The translations under genes were made by a program, and so were the position numbers. 64,000 bases of DNA, from contig OX422183.1 of the NCBI GenBank assembly GCA_949130485.1, forward strand, positions 31,900,640-31,964,639, given 5' to 3'. This document shows, piece by piece, positions 1 through 54,845 of this stretch (its first letter is position 1; every line of letters begins with the position of its first letter). The notes under the pieces were generated by a model. It was not told the origin of the DNA. It searched no databases and saw only the letters and a program-made list of their open reading frames with translations. Source of the DNA: Agelas oroides. Taxonomy: Eukaryota; Porifera; Demospongiae; Agelasida; Agelasidae.

Positions 1-13847
<13,847 letters not shown>

Positions 13848-13856
13848 GGTACTGTA

Positions 13857-13990
13857 GGGAGAAGTGGTAGCTAGCTAAACATGAGGGAGAAGTGGTAGCT
13901 AGCTAAACATGAAGGGAGAAGTGGTAGCTAGCTAAACATGAAGGGAGAAGTGGTAGCTAGCTAAACATTGAAGTGGGTACTGGTAGCTAG
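13857..13990. repeat. Minisatellite of about 28-30 bp upstream of the collagen A start
   Basis: Four to five copies of a unit containing GAAGTGGTAGCTAGCTAAAC, directly upstream of the collagen A start codons. It lies inside the presumed 5'UTR intron. Confidence 0.85.
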
Positions 13991-14964
13991 CTACTGAACA
14001 TGAAGTGTGTGCTGGTAGAGTCTGCTATGTGAGCAGTGGGGTAAAAGCAACTAGTGATAAAATGTGTATTAAAGGCCACTGCCATTAAACGCAACTACAA
14101 ACTAATGCGACTGTAGCCCTTCCCTCCTCTCGCATGCAGCATACTGAGCTGAATACATAGACAGATACGCAGTGATAATAAATAACAATGCTGGGCTAAC
14201 ACGCTATCTCACAACTATAGTTACGATAGTTATAAGGTACCTTACAACTGCAGATTGTCGGCAGAGAATCGCAGCCTATATCTTAGCTACTACGCTCTCA
14301 CTACCGCGCAAGTTGCGGGCAAAGAGAGACGTAGAATTCTACACAGGTGTATAAGACGAACAACCAGTCCGCTCGAACAGACTCGAACCGGTACGTTGCT
14401 CAGCTGCTTGTTCTGCCCCTGCAGCAGTACCCTATATTGGTCGACAATGCCTGGTGAATACTATTTCACCGGATGGATTGAATAAAAGGCTATTTGCGGA
14501 CAATAGCACCATGCCATGCAGACATGGGAAGCCATTACGCGCATCAATGTTGGACGGAATTCAATTCGCGCGCAGACAAAACAGTGTATGATGCGACTGG
14601 CACATCGAATAGGACCAAGACAACAATGGGACAACACCTATACCCGTTGTTTCGGTGCGCAAGGCTTGGCAATGGTTTACCCTAGCGACAACACACGAAT
14701 CCCTCCAAGTGACACATTATTCTGTGTATTAGAGCGGCACGCTTTGTCTTGCGCTACGCGTTTGCATCAATACTAAACGTTTTACAGACGCATCAACAAT
14801 AGCTCTGCTGGTCACCTAGCCGGCATGCTCAGCGCTGCACGAACAATTATTAGCGCACATGGAGAAACGAAAGGGTTAATCTCAAAAGTATAATTTTTGT
14901 CGGAAAGTAAAGTATATACAATAACTGGATGATAGATTGGCTACATAATGATCTAATATTCAGT

Positions 14965-15031
14965 CACTTTCTTCAATCTCCTTCACGTTCGGCACCAGTT
15001 GACATCCCATCATCTCCGCCTGTGTTCTAAA
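14965..15031 (-). other. Possible alternative last exon of the Sp17-like gene
   Basis: After an acceptor-like TTATTTTAG, the minus strand is open for about 20 codons in the phase left by the 16039-16810 exon, ending ...VKEIEESD then stop. It would replace the 15282-15378 exon. A second reading joins it, in another open frame, to a GC donor (GAG|GCAAGA) inside the 15282-15378 exon. Neither is proved. Confidence 0.3.
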
Positions 15032-15173
15032 ATAACGAACATTGAAACAGAATTTGAACATCTATACTTAAATGGCATGTACAACTAGGGTTGCATCCCT
15101 AGAAAATATTTCTCACTTTGCTGTTACACATAAAAGGTAGCTCGTTCCCAGGCCTTCCCCACCTCCAGTTTTT

Positions 15174-15179
15174 TTTATT
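15174..15179 (-). promoter_or_regulatory. Poly(A) signal AATAAA for the Sp17-like gene
   Basis: AATAAA on the minus strand, about 103 bases after the TAA at 15282. It supports 15282-15378 as a terminal exon. It lies inside a fold-back repeat, so the signal may have been supplied by the element. Confidence 0.55.
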
Positions 15180-15281
15180 AGTTTTGATTACTTGCAGTAT
15201 GTAAAAATGAAGTAGCTATAGCAATAGGCAATAACAAGATGGAAGCAGAAAAGGCCCGGAAAGAAAGTCTGCAATGAATTT

Positions 15282-17125
15282 TTATCTTGCCTCTGTTGCC
15301 AATGGCTCTTGTTCCTCAGTCTCAACTGTCTGTTCTCCGGCTGTTTCTTTGCCTTGTTGCTGCAATTCTCCAGAGTTACTATAAACGTCCACAAAATAGA
15401 TTAGTTGGTGGGATGTATTACATTTTAGCATGCCCAGGAATTGACAATAAAAATGACACCATCATGCGCTCTTGACTGAAGTTATATTTGTTTTATATAC
15501 ATTTTACCATTAAGGACAGTCACAGTGGCTTGTGTTTCATAAACTAGATCGATCTCATTTCACACAGTAAACGAACACAGAGCAAAGAGCCTGAAAGAGG
15601 GTGGTCAACATATACAGCAAAATGATGTCATGTTGCTCACTTCATAGCCATAGTAATGCAATCAGTGCTAGCAACTTGATTTTGCTGTTAGATATGCACA
15701 TTAATAAGCTCTAGGTCGACTCAATGTTTTTACTACTTGTACATAAATGGTCGTCAAAAGCAGAAAAGCACTCTTAGCAAACTTTCTAAAGGAAAACAAA
15801 TGGAAAGGTCTACCACTTTGAAAACTCTTACAAGTTACCTTCACATTGTTGTATAGTTTGATACTTTTTACAAATCAGCCTCTACATATTTGTTAGTGAC
15901 AAAAACGTTAACTTGAAAATCGGGTAACTAGTGCAAAGTTTACAGTGAATATCACATGTGCATGCGCTCACGCTACCTTAATTGGATTGCGATCACACGC
16001 AAGTATCCCACAGCCGTTAACTGCAGATGATTCCTCACCTCTCACTTTCCTTGATCAGTTCTTCTGATGATGGTGGACCAGCTGCTTGTGGTTCTGGTTC
16101 TATGTTCCCTTCACCCTCATTGGCATTCACTTTCATCTCATCTTTGCCCTCCTCCTCTTTCTCACCGTGCACAGTTTCACCCTCAACACCTTCACTAGCA
16201 CTTCCACCTTCTACGCTGACCATACTTCCTACACCATCCTCCTTACTAACCTTTCCACTTTCACCTTCAACAGGGATTTCACTTTCCTCGCCACCTTCCT
16301 CACCCTCACCACCTCCCTCATCCTCACCACCTTCCTCACCCTCACCACCACCGTCACCCTCACCACCTCCCTCACCCTCACCACCTTCCTCACCCTCACC
16401 ACCGCCGTCACCTTCCACAGAATCTTTACCACCCTTCTGCTCACCACTCTCACTACCTGTGTCTTTCTTTTCTTCTTCTTGTCCATCTTCCATCACACCA
16501 CTCTCGTCAGCAGATACTGCAGGCTCAGGTGGAGCTTCTGTCGTGACCTTCAACCTTTCCCGAGCTAAATGCCCTCTAAATGTTGACTGGATAACTGTAG
16601 CAGCTTTGTTCAATGCTGGATCGCTGATATCTAAACCTGATAGCCTCTCTCCCTCCACATTATGAGGCACAGAAGGTGTGCTTTCATGACCGATAGAACG
16701 AGATGCTTCTTCGGCAACGGGTGTTGACAAAGCACCCCCTGAGCCTACCCCTGACCCCGTGTCCTGAGGCTCCTGGTGCACTGATGGCTTTGTGTCATCA
16801 ATTCCTTCCTCTGTAAAGGTATTACAGGCATAAAAATGGAGGAGGTTACAGCAGCTAACAGGGTCTAGTAGTTATTCTAATTGAAGCCCACCAAACCTAT
16901 CATCGAATTTGAAATGTTTGTCTCGTGCTTGACGTGAAAGACTCCGTCAAAGTCACCCATTCTCTACTTACCACCACGAAGCACAATCTTCTTCCTGAAA
17001 TACTCAGCAGAAAACGCAATGATGTCCTTAGGCTGGGATCTGAGTACCTCCCTGGTTAGTCCCTCAAGGAGGTGCTCAAATCCCGGGGGCACCCTCAGCT
17101 TCGTTGGGGCGTAGGACAGTGACAT
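15282..17125 (-). CDS. SPA17: Sperm protein 17-like RIIa + IQ motif protein (340 aa)
   Basis: Three exons: 16972-17125 (ATG at 17125; acceptor TTTCAG just upstream), 16039-16810 and 15282-15378 (TAA at 15284-15282). Phases agree (1, then 2). Residues 11-45 are an RIIa dimerisation/docking domain (VPPGFEHLLEGLTREVLRSQ, then IIAFSAEYF), as in Sp17, ROPN1 and CABYR; it binds A-kinase anchoring proteins and radial-spoke proteins in cilia and sperm tails. Residues 121-138 hold an IQ motif (VIQSTFRGHLARERL) for calmodulin. RIIa followed by one IQ is the Sp17 architecture, but this protein is about twice the mammalian length because of a long Glu/Gly-rich linker after the IQ (about residues 150-300). 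A poly(A) signal lies about 100 bases past the stop. The gene is divergent from collagen B. Confidence 0.82.
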
Positions 17126-17127
17126 CT

Positions 17128-17590
17128 CTGAAAGTTAGAATAGAAACGTTTGCTGACTTGGCTCTGCAGTAAAAAGACACGGAATAGAAATTTGCACGTT
17201 TTACGAGCCCCACCCCCAGAAATTTTCGCGCGCGTGTGAAAACTGAAGTTAACCCTTTTTAACCTGGGAAAGTGCATCGGAACGCGCGCCGAGCTACAGA
17301 AAAGTAGCCGATTACATAATGTTCAGAGCGGATACAAGTATGCATTGTTTTCTAAGCTATGTCTAGCGACTTCCAGATGTAGCCACTGTTTACAGTAACA
17401 ACCGGCACTTTTAGTGTTTCGTTTTGGCTCGCGCTATGACAGTCTCACTCACGCCCCATTCAATATTGTCCAGGCAACATCCATTATTGTCTCGCGCTGA
17501 GTATTTACGCCCATTGTATATGTTAGGCTTCACGTAATAAGGCTATTCACCGAGTCTGCGTTTAGCCGACTAGTAAAGGGGTAATACGGT
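17128..17590. promoter_or_regulatory. Divergent promoter region between the Sp17-like gene and collagen B
   Basis: Fewer than 500 bases separate the Sp17-like start exon from the likely 5'UTR exon of collagen B. No TATA box is obvious. CpG-containing words (CGCGCGCG near 17225-17290) are more frequent than in the introns. At 17467-17480 there is ATTGTCCAGGCAAC, a degenerate match (about 10 of 14) to the RFX X-box, the element that drives many ciliary genes, which would suit the Sp17-like gene. Promoter activity is inferred from position only. Confidence 0.5.
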
Positions 17591-17762
17591 ATCCCTTTGC
17601 ATTTTGTGCAGTCTGCAGTCCGGGCCATCGAAGCTAGCGAGCTTGTCCTTAGATTCTGAGCAAGTAGCTAAGGACGCTCCTAGCTCGTTTGTACACAGCT
17701 GCAAGAGAAGGGACTCTTCCCGTTCGCTGAGCATCTTCATTGAATCTCACAGTGGGCCACAG
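17590..17762 (+). other. Probable 5'UTR exon of collagen B
   Basis: The sequence ends GGGCCACAG|GTGAGC, a strong donor at 17762/17763, and the next coding exon is preceded by TTGATTCTGCAG at 18181. I infer a noncoding first exon; its 5' end near 17590 is a guess. Confidence 0.5.
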
Positions 17763-18199
17763 GTGAGCTGTATATTACTGTCATATGCATGCGTATAATC
17801 AGTATGCGCAGAGTGTTGATTTGCACAGGGCCTATTGGTAAACTACATGACTATGTAGGCTAAATCTTTTGTCTCGGTCAGCGTTTAAGAGCACATGTCC
17901 TCACACAACACGTCAACATTGCTACCTAGCTAAAAGCTTAGTAAGCAGAGACATGTATATAGAACCACCATTTATTGCAGATTTACATGCCCCTTCTATT
18001 TTCTTTGTGTCAGATAAGTTAGAGGAGGAATACTATTATAAAATCATCTCTGTGTAATACTCCTTTTCTCAATCAATTTCATTCAACATAACTTACATGT
18101 TCTATCAACCACCTTGACCATGGTCCAATATATTTCCATGTGCATGGATTCATTCATTCTGATAATTGTTTTGATTCTGCAGGGCCTAGGTGATCAAGG

Positions 18200-49416
<31,217 letters not shown>

Positions 49417-49464
49417 GCAAGATGCTAGGCAGGGACTCATAGCACTGCTGTTTTATGAACACTG

Positions 49465-49470
49465 ATTAAA
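49465..49470 (+). promoter_or_regulatory. Poly(A) signal ATTAAA of collagen B
   Basis: ATTAAA starts 49 bases after the collagen B stop codon, in an AT-rich stretch. Good position for a functional poly(A) signal. Confidence 0.6.
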
Positions 49471-49877
49471 TATTTATTATTTTCAAGAACTGTACTATAC
49501 TGCAACGGCATATTTTATATCCACTAAAATTATCATTTTAGCTACACTCAATATATGATGAACATGTATGTACTATAGTATGGCATATTTCACATTTTAA
49601 ATGCTTTTATCTGCGTGCGTAAGTCGATCATGTATGGCTATACGTTGATAGTGGACAGAAAAATTAACACAATCATAAAAGATGAATGGCAAAGCATTAT
49701 GTATTTTTAGTTCATTTTTGGTAATAGTGATGTCATACTTGATCACGTGATCACCCAAGTGGGTGTGGCAATTAAGGCTAATGAGATATAGCTACTCCTT
49801 AAATTTGAATATATTTTGTTAAAGCAAAAATGGTTATTGAAACCACATATATATAGCCAAAAGCTTTACTATCTGTA

Positions 49878-50700
49878 CGAAGTCACCCACTGCACAGGAC
49901 GGGTTTTGGCCAATACCAGGCCCCATCAGCTGCACTGGGGTGACCGGGAGATGGGGACTGCACAATCAATGACCCACCTATCTAATAAAAAGTCCTAGGT
50001 GTTATGCAAAGTCACCTACTGCGCAGGACACATTTCAGTGACTGGGAGATGGGGACTGCTATGGATGAACACATAATGACGTCACTAAAAATAAAAGGCC
50101 TAGATGTTATGTAAAGTCACCCACTGCACAGGATGTGTTTCGGCCAATACCAGGCCCCATCAGCTGCACTGGAGTGACCACTGCACAATCAATGAGCCAC
50201 TTATCTAATAAAAAGTCCTAGGTGTTATGCTACTGCGCAGGACACATTTCAGTGACTGGGAGATGGGGATGGGCTATGGATGAACACACAATGAACCACA
50301 TCTCTCTAGGCCTAGATGTTATGTAAAGTCACCCCCTGTTTCGGCCAATACCAGGCCCCATCAGCAGTGGGGTGACCAGGAGATGGGGACTGCACAATCA
50401 ATGTACCACCTATCTAATAAAAAGTCCTAGGTGTTATGCAAAGTCACCTACTGCGCAGGACACATTTCAGTGACTGGGAGATGGGGACTGCTATGGATGA
50501 ACACATAATGACGTCACTAAAAAAAAAAAGGCCTGGATGTTATGTAAAGTCACCCACTGCACAGGATGTGTTTCGGCCAATACCTGGCCCCATGCAACAC
50601 AAGGCATCATCAGCTGTGCTGGGGTGACCAGGAGATGGGGACTGCTATCTCATGCACAAAATGCAGTCAGGTGGCTGGCCTTATCCAAAAGGTCGATCAG
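49878..50700. repeat. Degenerate tandem array of about 220-bp units
   Basis: AAGTCACCCACTGCACAGGA recurs near 49881, 50113, 50326 and 50545, each followed by CGGCCAATACCAGGCCCCAT, GGTGACC and GGAGATGGGGACTGC. Each unit has a second half-copy with CACCTACTGCGCAGGACACA. A single related copy is at 32105-32405. Confidence 0.85.
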
Positions 50701-51149
50701 CAGCCAGGCGCTAGGGAGCGTGCGCATGCACAGTTTAAATATAATAATGTAATATAGTAGAAAAGGAAATTGAATAGAAAGTGATTTATAAAAGCACACA
50801 CCAAAACTAATAATAATTTTCATCACACAGATAACTAAATTCACTAACTAATTAAAATTCTGTTCCAAATCCAATTAAGAAATTACATTATTACTACAAA
50901 TTCAAAACACACTCTATCTTTACGCTATGTACAAAATTTCAACACACACACTTACACACGCAAACCAGCCAAAACTTGTGATAAGTTGTTAGAATGGGTT
51001 CGTTAATAATATAATTAGTCTATAGAATAAGGTGACATTTAAAGGTACACATTGGTAGAAAGAATTACAAACCAAATATTTTTGCAAAGTTTCTTGTTGC
51101 AAAAAAAAAAAGTGAAATGCTAATATAGTGATTCTGGGATTGAGTGATC

Positions 51150-51240
51150 TTATTTTCTTTTTAGGAAGCGGCAGCCCCCCTTCTTTGTGAGGCAGTTGGG
51201 ACACCACACAGATTTGTCCTCTGGGTATCGTTTACGGCAG
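51150..51240 (-). other. Exon 3 of the Capicua/HDBP-like gene: C-clamp and stop
   Basis: 91 bases after TTCACACACTGCAG. Encodes the last 29 residues: C-x11-C-x2-C-x6-C with an aromatic before the second Cys (SVWC) and a basic tail RFLKRK. C-clamps bind a zinc ion and contact GC-rich helper sites next to a partner DNA-binding domain. Confidence 0.8.
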
Positions 51241-51285
51241 CTGCAGTGTGTGAAGGTGGGAGGGTGGGAGGGATGTGGTGTGTGT

Positions 51286-51337
<52 letters not shown>

Positions 51338-51961
51338 ATGTGACGATCAAGCCACTTGCCCTACAATACAAACAACCATTTACGGTAAGAACTGCCATGT
51401 GACCATCATGGGATAGACAAAATAACAATGTTGTGTTACCATAGCAATAACCTGCTCACCTGTTTACCCAAGACGGACTGACGAACAATGGCAACTCAAA
51501 AAGCAAACCAGTTATGCCTATCAAGGCATACAGTAATTAGAACGTACGGAGGAGTCGCACTAGATAAGCTAAACTCATGCCCTGCGACTATTTTCGAGCT
51601 ATGAATATTCTAAAAATGTGCCAGTTCAGGAGGAAGCTTGTGTGCGAACATTCCAGGTAATGACGATATTCCCTAGACAGTACTTTTTTGGCGACGGGTA
51701 ACAATAGCAACGAGATTAGATAGCAAAATATAGCAGCTGTTCCAATAGAGTTTCTGTAGCCGTGCTGGAGTCGTACATTGTAAATTCCAGCCAATAGTGT
51801 GAGAGTATTGACGAGATCGGGTGGGTTATTATAAAATATGGTTTTACACAACTGTGTACGTCTTTTGAAATGGGGGAAGGTCACATGAATGGAACGAACG
51901 AATCCTAAATAGTCACGGTAACTTTCAAAATAAGGTATGGGGTCACGCACGCACATGCATA

Positions 51962-52037
<76 letters not shown>

Positions 52038-53352
52038 TACATAGTACAGTTGCAAGCGCATCAATACATCATACGAAATCTCAAATGGGCAGGGTAAATT
52101 ACATAGGGAAATGCGAGGCAGCTGTACAGCAAACGTTTTGCCTTGATAGAAGCATGTGTTCTAAGACTTACAAAAGTACCACCCGGGCTAGCTCGAGACT
52201 ATAGCTATCTCTAGAAGCATGTGCTCTTACAATCGTACCACCTACCTAGTCTCGTGTCCAGACCCCACCTAGCTCGATTAAGACTATCCCTTACCTACGA
52301 AATGATAGCTATAGGGAATTATTCACTGTAGCACTTAATTCCTAGTACAGTCCCAGTTTTGCAACCAGCTGCATAGCAAGCAGACTGCCCCCCATGACCT
52401 CTGGAATATTGGAGCCATTCCCCATAAATAGATCTACACAGTCAAGTGCCACTCTAATTAAAGCACCCTCTTTCTTAAGAGCACAATCTCAAGTGGCTAA
52501 AGTGCCACTCTAATTAAAGCACCCTCAACTAATTATGCAGCCAGCCTATAGCAAAACAGTTCACGAGCTTCTATGGCAAAGCAGATTAGTGCGTGAGTGA
52601 GTGAGTGGGTGGGTACTAAATCAAGTTGTCATTTTGTATGGCTGAAAGGAATGAGTGAGTGAATTGGTGTGTGGTTTTGCGTGAGCGTTTAGAGTATACT
52701 TTGCATGCTATCCCACACAACTCCAAAAGGACATTCGCCTACTCACAGCAACCTGTCTGAGTAGCAGGATAACGTAATTGGGAATATTTTGCTCGGTTGT
52801 GACATGGGCAATGGTGTAGATCAACAGAGGCCAGTTTGTTGGTATAGCTGTATGTACATAATGTGGCATGGTTGCCATGACTATGTGGCAGTGTGTGGTG
52901 TTGTGAGTATATACAGAAATATAATTATCTCGTAACCCATGCACACGTACATACATACATAGCTATAGCTACATATACATATACTATGTACGTAGCTATA
53001 TACACAACTACATGCACACACACACATGCACACACACACATGCACACACACACATGTACACACACATGCACACACACACACACACACATACACACACACA
53101 CACACACACACATGCATACACATGTACACACACGTACACACACATATGCACACACACACGCACACACACACACAACACACACACACTCACTCAAACACAC
53201 ACACACACACACACACATGTACACACACGTGCACACACACACTCATGTACACACACATATGCACACACATACACACACTCACTCACACACACACACTCAC
53301 ATGCAAACACACATGTACACACACATATGCACACACACGCACACACATACAC

Positions 53353-53397
<45 letters not shown>

Positions 53398-54764
53398 ACA
53401 CACTCACACACACTCACGTTTTAGTATACAGCTGCTGCTGCTCACCGTAATCCTCATCCTCGACCTTTGACCCCTCCTCTCCCCCATGTTCTCCTTCATC
53501 AATCGAACTTTGGCTATCGATACGAGAACTCTTGCGAACAATTCTCGGAGTTCCAACCATTATCTTAGTCATGTCCGTAGTGATGTTAGCCTGAGTGTTC
53601 GAGTTGTTGACGCTTGGAACTGTTTTGGGAGCAATCGGCTTTGGCACTTTAGTGGCTTCGGACGTAGTCCCAAGTACCGGCATGCCAAGATTATTGGCTG
53701 CGGTCAAGCTGCTAGTGGTTTGATTGTAGCTGGCATAGGGGGAGTAGCCTTGATTGGAGATCGTGGGGTAGCTTCCGTAGCAGCTGTTTGTAAGAGGGAT
53801 GGTTGTCGGAGTATGGGTATGGCCGTTTGTCGAGTAGGACATATATCCAAGTGGTTTGTTGGGAGGGGGTGTTGGAACTATTCCGGTGTATTGTGCGCCG
53901 TACGGAGGAGGAACAGAGGGTCTCGTTGAGTGGTAGAGTGAGGAACCACCGGGGGTAGAGTGGGTGAGATAGGGAGGCGCTGAATTGGCAGTATAGCTGT
54001 TGTAGGAGGGAGGATAGGCGGGAGGAGATTGGAAATGAGCGGGTCCATACGCTGTCCCGTAGCCTAGGTAGGGTGAGGAGGAGATTTGGTAGGATGGAAT
54101 ACCCTGCTGGGTCGTAGACGCAAACCTGTCGGAGAACTGTAAGTAGCTTGACGGAGGAGAGGGCTTTCCCACTATTGCATCCATACACCCTCCAATGCCC
54201 CTTGCAGCAACTGACGGAGCATGGCTCAGAGGGACCATTCCCCTTCCTGTTGGCGTGGAATAGAGTCTGGTTCGCTGAGGGGGCGAGCTGCTCTGTTGTG
54301 TCTGGGAATGAATCCTCCCACGTTGAACGTACGGTGTGGCGATAGATGAAGTCGGCCTGGGGTTTGAAGAGACCGTGATGAGAGGAGGGGGAGAGGAGGT
54401 GCTGTTCGGAACAAACGATAGCGTTGTCACAGTGGAGTTTAACTCTGAAAGGGATCGCGATCGCTTCTTAGCTGCTTGAATGTCAAGATTGACACTAGCT
54501 ACAATTTGTCCCTGGTCAAACACTTCGTTTTGCTCTTGAAGGTTCTTTGGAAAGCCACTCGGAGAGAGGGAGTCGTTGCCGGAATGTGAAGATTGGTAGC
54601 CGCTCATTGCTATTCCGCTGTCAGGCGTGTGCTGGTTCGCTCTGGCCATGTCGCTACCAGGGCTGGTGGAGGCGTGGATGTCACACTCTGTCGGAGTACT
54701 GCTACCTTCATTGTAAGTGACTGTTTTACATTCTGTTACTGGTTTTACGGAGTTAATGCTGGTA

Positions 54765-54845
<81 letters not shown>

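Larger units (their letters stand above)
14101..15281. other. Upstream region between collagen A and the Sp17-like gene; no gene seen
   Basis: Between the collagen A start and the last Sp17-like exon I see no convincing coding exon. The short ORFs here lack domain signatures. The stretch probably holds the collagen A promoter and an untranslated first exon, plus, near 14970-15030, a possible alternative Sp17-like end. A fold-back repeat lies at 15138-15200. Confidence 0.5.
49417..51149. other. Intergenic region between collagen B and the Capicua/HDBP-like gene
   Basis: Convergent 3' ends of two genes. Contains the collagen B poly(A) signal, a degenerate tandem array at 49878-50700, and AT-rich sequence that should hold the 3'UTR of the minus-strand gene. 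No further gene seen. Confidence 0.6.

Noticed and set aside
16027-16665. 212-codon plus-strand Ser/Pro/Thr frame
   Set aside because: Antisense shadow of the acidic exon of the Sp17-like gene, whose minus frame has RIIa and IQ motifs and good splice sites.
52881-53470. His/Thr and Cys/Val repeat ORFs
   Set aside because: Translations of CA/GT microsatellites; the same occurs at every CA/GT run.
53486-53929. 147-codon plus-strand frame
   Set aside because: Antisense shadow of exon 2 of the Capicua/HDBP-like gene.
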